Positions 43,907 through 52,845 of a stretch of DNA of 64,000 bases are shown piece after piece. Each line of letters starts with the position of its first letter. Within the stretch, counting starts at the first letter, position 1. The DNA is from Haloarcula salina (GTDB taxonomy: Archaea > Halobacteriota > Halobacteria > Halobacteriales > Haloarculaceae): positions 62,001 to 126,000 of the forward strand of contig NZ_WRXL01000005.1 of assembly GCF_010119195.1 (NCBI RefSeq). Reading direction: 5' to 3'. The position numbers and the translations under genes are program-made. The notes under the pieces were generated by a model, which searched no databases, was not told the origin of the DNA, and was given only the letters and a program-made list of their open reading frames with translations.

Positions 43907-45703
43907 TCAGTCGAGGTGCTCCCGAATCCAGTACTCGAGCGTCGTGATCTGCGCGAGGAGGGTGGCGTTGTTCGCTCCGTCCATATGGGCGGCGTAGACC
44001 GCTTCGACGGCGTCAGCGTCGAACAGATTGCGATCCATCGCGGCGTCGACCAGTTCCGTCACTCGCCGGTGCACGTACGTATCCGTGTCCCTGATCCAGA
44101 AGTCCTGTAGCTGTCCATTGGCGTACGTCGGCTTCGATCGGAGCCGATTCACGACGACGTTTCCGACGAACCCGCCGACGTGGAGGTGATAGGGCCTGGA
44201 CGGTTTGGTCTTCGTTCGCTCGTACGTGATCTCCGATAGCTCGGGCGAGATCCGACGGCACAGTTCGAGCTTTGCGATCGACGTGCCGTACGGAATCCCG
44301 CCGGCGTCGGACTGGAAGAACAGATGTGAGAGGGGAAACGTCCCCTTCCGGTAGTACTGCGGAATCCTGGCGCACCACTCGAGATAGTCACCGTCCACCT
44401 GTAGCACTCTGTTGCCGGTCCAGTCACGCATCACCCTGTTGCTCGCCAGCCCCAGTCGCGCGTAGTAGTTCTGGAAGTGGATGTCGAGCACCTTGCCGCG
44501 GTGTGTCCGTTCGGACGTTCGATCGGCTTCTGCCTTGAACGTGGCAAGCGGATCGACGTCGACGGTCAGGAGGTTCTGGACGGTCTCGACGGCAGTCGAG
44601 GCCTCGCTGTTCTGCTGGGCTTCGACGATGGACTGCGAGTCGTCGAGGTGATAGCGAAGCAGGTGATCGCCGATGAGTTCACCCTGCATTCCCTCCATGA
44701 GCACCGGCACGTCGTCCCGGATGTGGTAGGTCGGCGAGAGGTTCGCCGTGGTGTTCCAACGGAGCATTCCATCGGTCGCTTCGATGACGCGCTCGAAGTC
44801 CTCGCCGAACGTTTCTGCCGAGAGCGGGATCTGATTGTACTCGATCTCGAGCGTCTCAGCGATATCGCGGGCGATGCGCGGGTTGTCGTTCGTGGGCGGG
44901 TTCGCGTCGTATCCGTATGCGACGAGCGACTCCAGCGACCCCTCGGGAGATTCCGCGAGCAGTGCCGCAGCGGTGGTTCGACTGTCGAGGCCGCCGGACA
45001 GCCAGATACCCGCGCTCTCGGGGAGCGTCCCGCCGAACCGGTTTGCGGCCTGTCGGTACCGATCCGCCAGTTCGTCGAAATAGCCCGCTCCGGGGTCGGC
45101 CGGCTCGTAATCGGGCTTCCAGTACCGCCTCGTCGAGACGCTTCCACCCGTGACCTCCATGACGGTTGCCGGACGCATCGCCCGAACCCCCTCGACGAGC
45201 GTCCGTTCTCCCCACATGTGTCCCATGAGCAGCATGTCGCTTGCGCCCTGGAAATCCAGCTCCGGGTCGTCGAGAAACGCCAACAGGACGTCGACATCCG
45301 TCGCGTAGTACACCCCGTCGGCCCTCGTGTAGTAGCACGAGCGAGCGCCGAGTTTGTCGGTTACGACGACGTGGTAGTCACGATCGCTGTCGTAACACGC
45401 GATCAGGAATTCGCCTTCGAGCGTGCGAGCGGTCTCTGCGGGTCGATCCAGTAATCTGTCGAACACCTCGCTCTCCGTGAGGCCGAGTTCGTTTCGGTTC
45501 GTGACGACGCCGTAAATGACACCAGCACGAGACCCGTCATCCCAGACAGTCACCCCCTGTGGGTCCGCCGTCGTGTACGACAGCCCGAGTCCCGACCCAC
45601 CGTGTTCGTACAGCCACGATTTCTCTCGCGTCCGACCGCCGAGTTCGGACACCGCCTTCTGGAGTCGGGACCCGTTGACAGCCCCACCGATCATCCCGCT
45701 CAT
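43907..45703 (-). CDS. Asparagine-synthase-like protein lacking the glutaminase Cys
   Basis: A 598-residue protein with an N-terminal Ntn-amidotransferase-like domain and a C-terminal asparagine-synthase (PP-loop ATPase) domain. The PP-loop reads LSGGLDSRTTAAAL (about residue 235). The true enzymes start Met-Cys-Gly, with Cys as the nucleophile; here the start is MSGMIGG, so Cys2 is Ser. It probably cannot use glutamine and may take free ammonia, or it may amidate or adenylate another substrate such as a uronic acid of the glycan. Similar genes are frequent in surface-polysaccharide loci. A TATA-like TTATCA on the minus strand (about 45731) suits a near-leaderless start. Confidence 0.85.
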   Translation of the reverse strand: MSGMIGGAVNGSRLQKAVSELGGRTREKSWLYEHGGSGLGLSYTTADPQGVTVWDDGSRAGVIYGVVTNRNELGLTESEVFDRLLDRPAETARTLEGEFLIACYDSDRDYHVVVTDKLGARSCYYTRADGVYYATDVDVLLAFLDDPELDFQGASDMLLMGHMWGERTLVEGVRAMRPATVMEVTGGSVSTRRYWKPDYEPADPGAGYFDELADRYRQAANRFGGTLPESAGIWLSGGLDSRTTAAALLAESPEGSLESLVAYGYDANPPTNDNPRIARDIAETLEIEYNQIPLSAETFGEDFERVIEATDGMLRWNTTANLSPTYHIRDDVPVLMEGMQGELIGDHLLRYHLDDSQSIVEAQQNSEASTAVETVQNLLTVDVDPLATFKAEADRTSERTHRGKVLDIHFQNYYARLGLASNRVMRDWTGNRVLQVDGDYLEWCARIPQYYRKGTFPLSHLFFQSDAGGIPYGTSIAKLELCRRISPELSEITYERTKTKPSRPYHLHVGGFVGNVVVNRLRSKPTYANGQLQDFWIRDTDTYVHRRVTELVDAAMDRNLFDADAVEAVYAAHMDGANNATLLAQITTLEYWIREHLD

Positions 45704-45814
45704 ATTTTGGCGCTAATTTGTCATCATTCGTGATAAGAAAAAGGACCATACTGTCGTGGTTCGGCGTGTGGCGGCCGATACACCTGTCGTCACGAACGGC
45801 GTTTCCACGAGAAC

Positions 45815-46777
45815 TCACGCCGAGGGCAGTGGCATTCGAGAAAGCGCAGTCCGAACGGTTTGTGCCGTCCTGTGAGTGAGACGACCGCCCGATGCGGCGA
45901 ACGCGTAGACGTAGAACGAGGGCTCGAACGGGTAAGTCGCAATCGCACGCCGCGAGTAGTGGCGTGCGCCGGCGTAGTTACCGGCGTACACGCACGACTG
46001 GGCGACCCGGTGGTAGGCCCAGCCTCGCATCTTGCGCTCGAACAGAATTCCGTACTCCCGCGCGAGGCCGCTGTACTTCTCGATGAACTGGTTGACAGTC
46101 GTCTGTAGTCGGTCGAAGTCGTCGGATATTCGATTTCCTGCGTCGAACGTGTAGATGACGAGCGGCTCCGATACCGCGTGGAAGTCACAGACCTGCGAAA
46201 CTCGAATGTACCACTCCAGATCGGCCCAGCGCTTGATCTCCTCGTCGAACCGAACCTCCCGAGCGATCTCCGTCCGGACCATGATGCTGGACTGGGTCCC
46301 CACGACGTTCCGACAGAGGAGTTGCTTCGTAACGTCTCCCTCGATTGAATCAGGCATCTTGCGTTCGGTGACGTCGCCGTCACCCACGTGCTTTCGCCCC
46401 GTGAACACGAGACCGACATCGCCGTCTGTACGCTCGAACGCCGCAACCTGTCGCTGCAGTTTGTCCGGAGCCCAGCGGTCGTCGTCATCGAGGAAGGCCA
46501 CGTACGACCCGTTCGCCTCTGCCACACCGGTGTTCCGTGCGGCGTTCGCGCCCCGATTCTCGTCGTGGCGGATACAGCGGAGACCCGCCACGTCGGGCGA
46601 CAGCTTCCGCACGGTATCTGATGCCGGGACCCGCGAGCGGTCGTCGACCACGAGGACCTCTACCGGCGAATACGTCTGGGCTGAGACGGTCTGGATAGCT
46701 CGCTCGAGGCACTCCGGTCTGTTGTACGTGGTGATGACGACCGAAACGAGAGGGGGGTCCGAGACAGTGTCACTCAT
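45815..46777 (-). CDS. GT2 glycosyltransferase
   Basis: A 320-residue GT-A transferase. It starts LVSVVITTYNRPECLERAIQ, has VLVVDDRS, NRGANAARNTGVAEANG and the metal-binding DDDDRW, followed by a C-terminal helical region with YFYVYAFA-like ends that may associate with the membrane. This is the inverting GT2 family of polysaccharide loci, transferring a sugar from a nucleotide donor to the growing lipid-linked chain. The sugar is unknown. It lies on the same strand as the asparagine-synthase-like gene, 111 bp upstream of it. Confidence 0.9.
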   Translation of the reverse strand: MSDTVSDPPLVSVVITTYNRPECLERAIQTVSAQTYSPVEVLVVDDRSRVPASDTVRKLSPDVAGLRCIRHDENRGANAARNTGVAEANGSYVAFLDDDDRWAPDKLQRQVAAFERTDGDVGLVFTGRKHVGDGDVTERKMPDSIEGDVTKQLLCRNVVGTQSSIMVRTEIAREVRFDEEIKRWADLEWYIRVSQVCDFHAVSEPLVIYTFDAGNRISDDFDRLQTTVNQFIEKYSGLAREYGILFERKMRGWAYHRVAQSCVYAGNYAGARHYSRRAIATYPFEPSFYVYAFAASGGRLTHRTAQTVRTALSRMPLPSA

Positions 46778-47031
46778 CGGCCCGTTGCCGTGGCTCGGGG
46801 GTATCTCTCGTATGCCGGTGTTGCCGACGGGACGCCGGGTTCGTGAGGTGGTATCTTCTCATGACCAGACGGTGAATATCCGAACGATTGCTGCGAAAGT
46901 CGCATAGTTACACGCAGATTATACCGTGAGAGAGACGATATCCGTGGAAGCCGGTTCCGGGTCACGTCGGCGCCCGATCGACGTCCTCGAGAACCGACGC
47001 AAAACGAGAGTTCGGACCGAAAGCGGCGCAG

Positions 47032-48390
47032 TCAGTGGTTCTGTTCGAGTTCTGCGATTCGCTGGGCGAGGTCGCGGACATCCTGTTCGATGCTCTCGAA
47101 GTTCTCGTTGAGCGGGACGTGCCACTCCAGGCTACCGGCCGCCGGCGTCGAATACCCGCCGTAGTCGACCGTCTCGGTCGAGTCGCTAGTGTCGGTCGAC
47201 CCGTCGGAGTCGCTGGAGTCGTCACTCGAAGTAGAGCTAGAGACCGGACCGATTTCGGAGAGAGACGGCACGTCTGGAGAGATCGGGTCGCCACGCGTGG
47301 CGCCCTCGAGAGTCGTCCCGTCCGCCGAACCGACGCCTGAGACGCCGTCGTACACGAGTCCGGAGATCGTCCCACCGCCGTTCTGAATGGAGACCGCGTC
47401 ACCGTCGCTGTTCGAACCCACGTCGTGGACGGAGAACGGACCGGAGGAACTCCAGTCGATTCCGTCGGTGTAGATACCGTACCCGCGCATGTCGCTTCTG
47501 TCGACGTTCTTGAAGGCGCAGTCGACGACCGTGATTGAGCCCGGTGCGGGGAAATCGAGCGCCGGTCGGTCGCTTCCGTCGACGAGGACGTTATCGAGGA
47601 GGATCGAACCGATATCCTCCGTCTGCGGATTGCTCTTGACGGCCATCGTCCCGCGATTCTGCGAGATACACCGACGGATCGTGACGTCGCTGGGTCCGGG
47701 GTTGATTTTGAGAAGCGCCGAATACTCGGTCCGACCCATCCCGATGCAGCGGTCCATCGTCAGCGTCGCACCGGAACCAGTCATCACGTCACCGTCGGTA
47801 CCGATCATGTTCTTGAAGACCGAGTCCTCAACGCGTACCGTTCCGTCGGTGTTCAGGGAGAACGCGTGGCCGGCCAGGCCAGAGATCCGGTGGGCCGCGT
47901 GACCACACCGTTCGAACTCACAGCGCTTGATGACTAGGTCGCCACTGTCGCAGGTGATGCCTGTGTTAGCCCAGTCTTCGAATCGGCAATCGATCAGGCT
48001 GGTCGTTCCCCGGATGTCGTCAGCGTGAACGCCGACGCCGATGCCGTAGTCCTGATTGCGACCGTTACCGTTGATCGTCAGCTGCTCGATCGTGACGTTC
48101 GAAATCGGTGTCGAGGGAGTGACGTTCCAGAGACTGTGGAATTTGGTATTGCCTCCAGCGAGCCTGATAGTGGTATCGGCGTGGTCTTCGCCCTTCCATG
48201 TCAAGTCATCCCACCGGCCGTCTTCCGGAAAGTCGAGCGGTAAGCGAGAGTTCGCACCGACGTCGTACGTACCGGACGGGAAGAAGACCGTGCCGGCGGG
48301 TGCGGCCTCGTCCGCGGCCGACCGAATCGCTGCCGTATCGTCCGTACCGTCGTCGGGCGTCGCGCCGTGGTCAGTGACGTAGACAGTCAT
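47032..48390 (-). CDS. Right-handed beta-helix (pectate-lyase-like) protein, copy 1
   Basis: A 452-residue protein. It starts with a Pectate_lyase_3-like cap (VYVTDHGATPDDGTDDTAAI, then FFPSGTYDV), followed by about ten coils of parallel beta-helix rich in V-T-I-R/E, a Ser/Asp/Thr linker (about 380-410), and a C-terminal coiled coil (NENFESIEQDVRDLAQRIAE). No Sec or Tat signal is seen at MTVYVTD or further upstream in the frame. It could be a polysaccharide lyase, epimerase or depolymerase; catalytic residues are not certain. A twin with a Tat signal lies at 49963-51348 and shares the [SE]PDVP[ST]xSE[IV]G motif. The ATG at 48432 is an alternative start. Confidence 0.85.
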   Translation of the reverse strand: MTVYVTDHGATPDDGTDDTAAIRSAADEAAPAGTVFFPSGTYDVGANSRLPLDFPEDGRWDDLTWKGEDHADTTIRLAGGNTKFHSLWNVTPSTPISNVTIEQLTINGNGRNQDYGIGVGVHADDIRGTTSLIDCRFEDWANTGITCDSGDLVIKRCEFERCGHAAHRISGLAGHAFSLNTDGTVRVEDSVFKNMIGTDGDVMTGSGATLTMDRCIGMGRTEYSALLKINPGPSDVTIRRCISQNRGTMAVKSNPQTEDIGSILLDNVLVDGSDRPALDFPAPGSITVVDCAFKNVDRSDMRGYGIYTDGIDWSSSGPFSVHDVGSNSDGDAVSIQNGGGTISGLVYDGVSGVGSADGTTLEGATRGDPISPDVPSLSEIGPVSSSTSSDDSSDSDGSTDTSDSTETVDYGGYSTPAAGSLEWHVPLNENFESIEQDVRDLAQRIAELEQNH

Positions 48391-48879
48391 CGATGCTGGA
48401 CCTCGTCTCGACGAGTGAAACCGGTGGACCATGGAAGAGACGACCCATGAGATCGCACTGAACGGGGTCGGCCGTGTGGCCGTGTTTCGATATGAACAGA
48501 TGGTTGCTGGGACATCATACAGCCAGAGGATTCGGAGGTGGTCTAATAAACGAACTAACCGAATATCAGTGTTCAACCCCACAGCTACGCGCGGAGGAGT
48601 CATACGTATGCACTTTTTTGTTACCAAATTGTTCCCACAGTAAGTGTTTACTACCAATTCCCGCTCCATAGTAAGACTCTATTACTGCTTGTCGAATCGA
48701 TTAAATGGTCAGAACACAGTTCCAGATCGAACGGGAGGGCGGCTCACTCCGAGCTCGAAATGGGTCGGTTATAGGGCGACGACGTGCCCGAGGCGCTCTA
48801 CGGAGATACCTGGTTACGTCCGATCAGAATCGGCGTTTTTCCGAATATAACTATATTCGATTCGTCCGAGTACGGCACC
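48391..48879. other. Gene-free stretch before the sulfatase-like gene
   Basis: 489 bp between divergent genes. It has T-rich and AT-rich patches (about 48610-48640) and the TATA box of the downstream gene (48849-48858). No frame looks coding; the open frames that run through here are extensions of the flanking genes. Confidence 0.5.
48849..48858 (+). promoter_or_regulatory. TATA box of the sulfatase-like gene
   Basis: AACTATATTC is centred 27 nt before the ATG at 48880. It supports that start over the upstream in-frame GTG at 48784. Confidence 0.6.
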
Positions 48880-49866
48880 ATGCAAACCGATGCTCGCAGC
48901 TGGGCTAGCGAGCTCTCCCGGGGACTCAAGGAGCGGGATTTGCAAGGAGTCGCTCGGGCACTTCGGGGTGCGTTTAACGGACCGTACTACACGCTGACGA
49001 CGCGCTATCCGATCGGAACGAACATCTACGATCGAGACTGGGATCTGCTGCTCGTTCTCGACGCCTGTCGGGTCGACGCCCTCCGGAGCGTCGCGCCCGA
49101 GTACGACTTCCTCGAGGATATCGAGTCGATCTGGTCGGTCGGTAGTGCGTCCCACGAGTGGATTTCCAAGACCTTCACGAACGAGCACCGCGACGCCATC
49201 TCGAAGACGGCGCTGATCACGTCCAACCCGTTTTTCCCACAGACCTTCAACGACAGGACGCTCCCGCCGAAGGCGTATTCCATTCCGGTGATGTGGCCGG
49301 ACTGGGACGTCGTCGAGAAGTCGACGTTCGCGAAATTCCTCCACGTCCACAGACACGACTACGACGAGCACTTCCCCGAAGCACCACCGGATATCATGAC
49401 GGACTACGCGATCAATGCGGCCCGAAACGGGACGTTCGATAGGATGGTCGTCCACTACCTCCAGCCCCATACACCGTACATCGCGGACGCGTACGCGGAG
49501 AACAGATCGCCGACTGCCGTCGAGTCAGATCCGTGGACGGCACTGGACCAGGGTGTAGCCACGGTCAAAGAAGTCAAGCAACGCTACCTCGAAAATCTCC
49601 GATTCGTACTGGACTCGATCGAGACGCTCCTGCGTAACGTCGACGCACCCGATGTCGTCATCACTGCCGACCACGGGGAACTGTTCGGTGAGATGGGTCT
49701 GTACGGTCATCCGGAGGGGTTCCTCCACCCGTCGTTGAAGAAGGTCCCGTGGGCGACGGCGACGGCGACGGATCACGGCGAACGGATGCCCGAGGTCGAG
49801 GAGTCCAGACAGGACAGCGCGGCTGCAGAGACGGAGCAGCGACTTGCGGACCTCGGTTACCTCTGA
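48880..49866 (+). CDS. Sulfatase/alkaline-phosphatase superfamily protein
   Basis: A 328-residue protein that starts MQTDARSW. The first strand of the fold reads WDLLLVLDACRVDALRS, so the metal-binding Asp and the nucleophile region are D-x-C-R-x-D. Later metal ligands are in ITADHGELFGE and GHPEGFLHP. The family holds sulfatases, phosphoglycerol transferases and phosphodiesterases; the DACR-D-A-L form, with no C/S-x-P-x-R, argues against a standard formylglycine sulfatase. It has no signal peptide or membrane helix. Between two beta-helix genes it may add or remove a sulfate or phosphate group on the glycan. Confidence 0.82.
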   Translation: MQTDARSWASELSRGLKERDLQGVARALRGAFNGPYYTLTTRYPIGTNIYDRDWDLLLVLDACRVDALRSVAPEYDFLEDIESIWSVGSASHEWISKTFTNEHRDAISKTALITSNPFFPQTFNDRTLPPKAYSIPVMWPDWDVVEKSTFAKFLHVHRHDYDEHFPEAPPDIMTDYAINAARNGTFDRMVVHYLQPHTPYIADAYAENRSPTAVESDPWTALDQGVATVKEVKQRYLENLRFVLDSIETLLRNVDAPDVVITADHGELFGEMGLYGHPEGFLHPSLKKVPWATATATDHGERMPEVEESRQDSAAAETEQRLADLGYL

Positions 49867-49962
49867 ACCGCTCGTCGGTGGCCGTTACGTTCTCGATTGC
49901 AGATCCGATCATTGGACAGGGTACGCGGTCATCGGCACGCTCTGCGCGGGCAGCCGTCACGC

Positions 49963-51348
49963 CTACATCGAGTGATCGACCAGACCAACCTCGGACTCGG
50001 TCGGGACGTCGGGTTCGATCGGTGGACCGCCGCGTCTATCGGCATGCACCGTCACGCCCTCGGTCCGCCCGAGTCCGCCCGTTCCGTCGTGTCTGACTTC
50101 GTCGATCGATCCGCTCCCCTCGAAAATCTTGAGCGCGGGGCCCTCGTTGTTCACGCCGACGTTGTGTATCGAGATTCGTCCGGAGGAGCCGAAGTCGAGT
50201 TCGTCTGTGCGGATACCGCCTCTGTCCCGACCTCTGCTCTCGTTGTTCTTGTCGACGTTTTTGATAGCGACGTCGTGGAGTTCGAGCGCGGTCGCGTTCG
50301 GGAAGTCGATTCCCGGCCACCCACCTCCGTCGATGAGGACGTTGTCCAGTTCGACGCTGCCCATGTAGAAGTCGTACGGATTCATCTTGACCGGAATCGT
50401 CGTCGACTCACCGCCGAGTATCTGGGTGTTCCTGATCGTCACGGCGGCGGCTGTCGGGTTGATCTTGATGCCGCCGATGCTGTCTTTCAGGACGCACCGC
50501 TCGATATGGACGGTCTGTCTGTCACCGCTGCGGCCCTCTCCGACGTCGATAGAGACACCCCGCTGATTCGTACAGAACACGTTCTTGATCGTGGTCGTGG
50601 TCTTTCGGCGAGACTGTTTTGGCGAAATCGCGTGACCGTACGCAACTACGCCGTTTTCTTCGAACCGGCAGTTTCGGATGTCACCGTTCATTCCGCCCAC
50701 CATCTTGACCCCCGAGTTGCGCGTCCGCACAATCCGGCAGTTGCGAAGCGTGAACGTTCCGTTCGCGCCGTTCGTCCTGATGGCCGTTCCGACCGTGTCC
50801 TGTCGGGGGGAGTGAAGATCGATCGTGAGGTTGCGAATCGCGATCTCGTCGTTTGCTTCCAGGGAATCCCCAGTGATGCGAAACGCGTAGTGGACGTGGT
50901 CCTGGTTCGGAGCCATGTGGAGCGTACTCCTCGTCTCACCGTCGACGCTCCCGCGAATCGTCACGTTTCGGTGGTCGTCGGTGAGTGAGATTGCAGCTCG
51001 CACGTCCTCGGGCGTGTCGATCAGGATGTCACCCGGTGGTAACTGGAGAACGCCGCCCGGGTGAACGGCATCGAGCGCGCGGCGTATCGCTGGTGTATCG
51101 TCCGTCTGTCCGTCGACGCGAGCACCGTACCGCCGGATATCGACGACGGACGGCTCCTCCGTCTGGGCCTGTGGACCGTCGGGTGTTCGGCTCCGCTCTC
51201 CGGCGGGACGAGGCGTCGGAGTTTCCGACGCCGGGACCGGTTCACCGGTCGGGTCGCCGTCCGAATACGCCCGGAGCGCCACCGTTCCCACACCCGTGGC
51301 ACCGAGCAGAGCGAGCAGTTTCCGGCGGTCCAATCTTCCATCCGACAT
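49963..51348 (-). CDS. Right-handed beta-helix protein, copy 2, with Tat signal
   Basis: A 461-residue protein. A twin-arginine signal (LDRRKLLALLGATGVGTVAL) precedes a Pro/Thr-rich linker, then a Pectate_lyase_3-like entry (VDIRRYGARVDGQTDDTPAI) and a long parallel beta-helix with coils such as VTIRNTQIL and VELDNVLIDGGGWPGIDF. It ends with IEPDVPTESEVGLVDHSM, shared with the twin at 47032-48390, but lacks that protein's coiled coil. It should be exported and may bind or cleave the surface glycan. A long 5' leader is likely, as the nearest TATA-like box (minus strand, near 51515) is about 160 nt upstream of the ATG. Confidence 0.85.
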   Translation of the reverse strand: MSDGRLDRRKLLALLGATGVGTVALRAYSDGDPTGEPVPASETPTPRPAGERSRTPDGPQAQTEEPSVVDIRRYGARVDGQTDDTPAIRRALDAVHPGGVLQLPPGDILIDTPEDVRAAISLTDDHRNVTIRGSVDGETRSTLHMAPNQDHVHYAFRITGDSLEANDEIAIRNLTIDLHSPRQDTVGTAIRTNGANGTFTLRNCRIVRTRNSGVKMVGGMNGDIRNCRFEENGVVAYGHAISPKQSRRKTTTTIKNVFCTNQRGVSIDVGEGRSGDRQTVHIERCVLKDSIGGIKINPTAAAVTIRNTQILGGESTTIPVKMNPYDFYMGSVELDNVLIDGGGWPGIDFPNATALELHDVAIKNVDKNNESRGRDRGGIRTDELDFGSSGRISIHNVGVNNEGPALKIFEGSGSIDEVRHDGTGGLGRTEGVTVHADRRGGPPIEPDVPTESEVGLVDHSM

Positions 51349-51696
51349 CAGTAGGGACTCCAGCAGGGTACACAGCGGCGAGTGATGCCACCGTCGGAAG
51401 AGACCCCGTCCCTCCTCGTAGCGAAAGACGGCGTCCGGAGGCCGACGCCACGAAGCGGTGATGGCTGCGTCACTACCACTGTCTCGCCCCGAGAGTAGGA
51501 ATCGGTGACTAATAAATAGTAAGTAGTTACCTGCGGAATTAACGGGCCACCAGGTCCGAGAACGCCCTGTAGAGATGGGATCCGGTTCGATACTGTCGTC
51601 CAGCGCCACGGCGCAGGGACGCGACCACTCCTGACGCCCTCCTCAACGCAGTCACGTAGCGGACAGAAACCCGATAAAACAGACGAGCCGTGTCCC
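51349..51696. other. Gene-free stretch between beta-helix copy 2 and wecB
   Basis: 348 bp. It holds the probable promoter and long leader of the beta-helix gene (AT-rich GACTAATAAATAGTAAGTAG near 51508-51530). No coding frame is supported. Confidence 0.5.
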
Positions 51697-52845
51697 CTAC
51701 AGCTCTCGGGGCGCCTCTTTCGTCGCAGTCTCAGCCCTCCGTTCCGCGTGCTGATCCTCAAGTCCGACATCGTCGAGAATGTGTTCCGCGGCGTGCCCGT
51801 CGCCGAACGGTGGCTCCCACTCACCCGATTTCGACTCCATCCGACGAGCACCCGCAACGATGTCGTCCGGTCGATGCCCGACGATACAGTTCGCACCCAC
51901 GAATGCAGTTTCGGGTCTCTCGGTTCCGTTTCTGAGCGTGACACAGGGTGTCCCGAGAATACACGTCTCCTCCTGAACACCGCCCGAGTCGGTGAACACG
52001 AGCGACGCCGTACTCTCGAGACGCAAGAAGTCGAAGAAATCGAGAGGGTCGATCGTCCGAATGCAGTCCGGAACCGCGAGGTCAAACGATTCGAGTCGGT
52101 CCGCCGCACGCGGGTGGACTGGATAGATCACTTCGTTATTGCGGTGTCGTGCGGCCGCCGCGACACCGAAGAGGATGTTCGCAAATCGGTCACGGTCGTC
52201 GACGTTCTCGGCCCGGTGCGCCGTCAGCAGGTCGAACTCCCCTTTGTCGACGCTGAGTCTCGTGAGAGTCGAACTCGTCGACGCGGCCGTCTCGTCGTAC
52301 ATCTCGACCGCGTCGACGATCGTGTTTCCGGTCACCGTGATTCTGTCGCCGGGAATTCCCTCGTCTCTGAGCAGCGCCGCCGTTTCTTCGGTCGGTGGGT
52401 ACAGTCGGTCGACGGCGTGGTCGACGATGATCCTGTTTCGCTCCTCGGGCATGTTGCGGTCGTAACTCCGGAGTCCGGCCTCAATGTGTGCCACGTCGAT
52501 GTTATCGAGTTTACAGGCGGCCAGGGCCCCGGCAAGCGTCGAATTCGTGTCCCCCTGGACGAACAGCACGTCGGGCGTGGCGTCCATGAGTTGCTCTTCG
52601 ATCCCGAGTACCATCTCGCTCGTCTGTTGCCCGTGGCTTCCCGACCCGACACCGAGGTTAACGTCGGGTGGGTCGAGTTCGAGTTGACTGAAAAAGATCT
52701 CGTCGAGCGACTCGGAGTAGTGCTGTCCCGTATGTATTACGAGCGTCGAGACATTCCTGCGCTGACATGCTTTGATGACCGGTGCGAGTTTGATGATCTC
52801 CGGACGGGTTCCGAGAACGAAGGCCGCTTTCGAGTCAGTCACCAC
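51697..52845 (-). CDS. wecB: UDP-N-acetylglucosamine 2-epimerase (non-hydrolysing)
   Basis: A 382-residue GT-B-fold enzyme that converts UDP-GlcNAc to UDP-ManNAc. It starts AAFVLGTRPEIIKLAPVIKA, with HTGQHYSESLDE, VQGDTNSTLAGALAA, HIEAGLRSYDRNMPEERNR and, near the C-terminus, DSGGVQEETCILGTPCVTLR, all family hallmarks. With WecC (35718-36998) it makes UDP-ManNAcA, so the glycan of this locus probably contains ManNAcA. The start is GTG (two in a row, 52845 and 52842). The two ManNAcA genes are 15 kb apart inside one locus, which argues for rearrangement. Confidence 0.93.
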   Translation of the reverse strand: MVTDSKAAFVLGTRPEIIKLAPVIKACQRRNVSTLVIHTGQHYSESLDEIFFSQLELDPPDVNLGVGSGSHGQQTSEMVLGIEEQLMDATPDVLFVQGDTNSTLAGALAACKLDNIDVAHIEAGLRSYDRNMPEERNRIIVDHAVDRLYPPTEETAALLRDEGIPGDRITVTGNTIVDAVEMYDETAASTSSTLTRLSVDKGEFDLLTAHRAENVDDRDRFANILFGVAAAARHRNNEVIYPVHPRAADRLESFDLAVPDCIRTIDPLDFFDFLRLESTASLVFTDSGGVQEETCILGTPCVTLRNGTERPETAFVGANCIVGHRPDDIVAGARRMESKSGEWEPPFGDGHAAEHILDDVGLEDQHAERRAETATKEAPREL

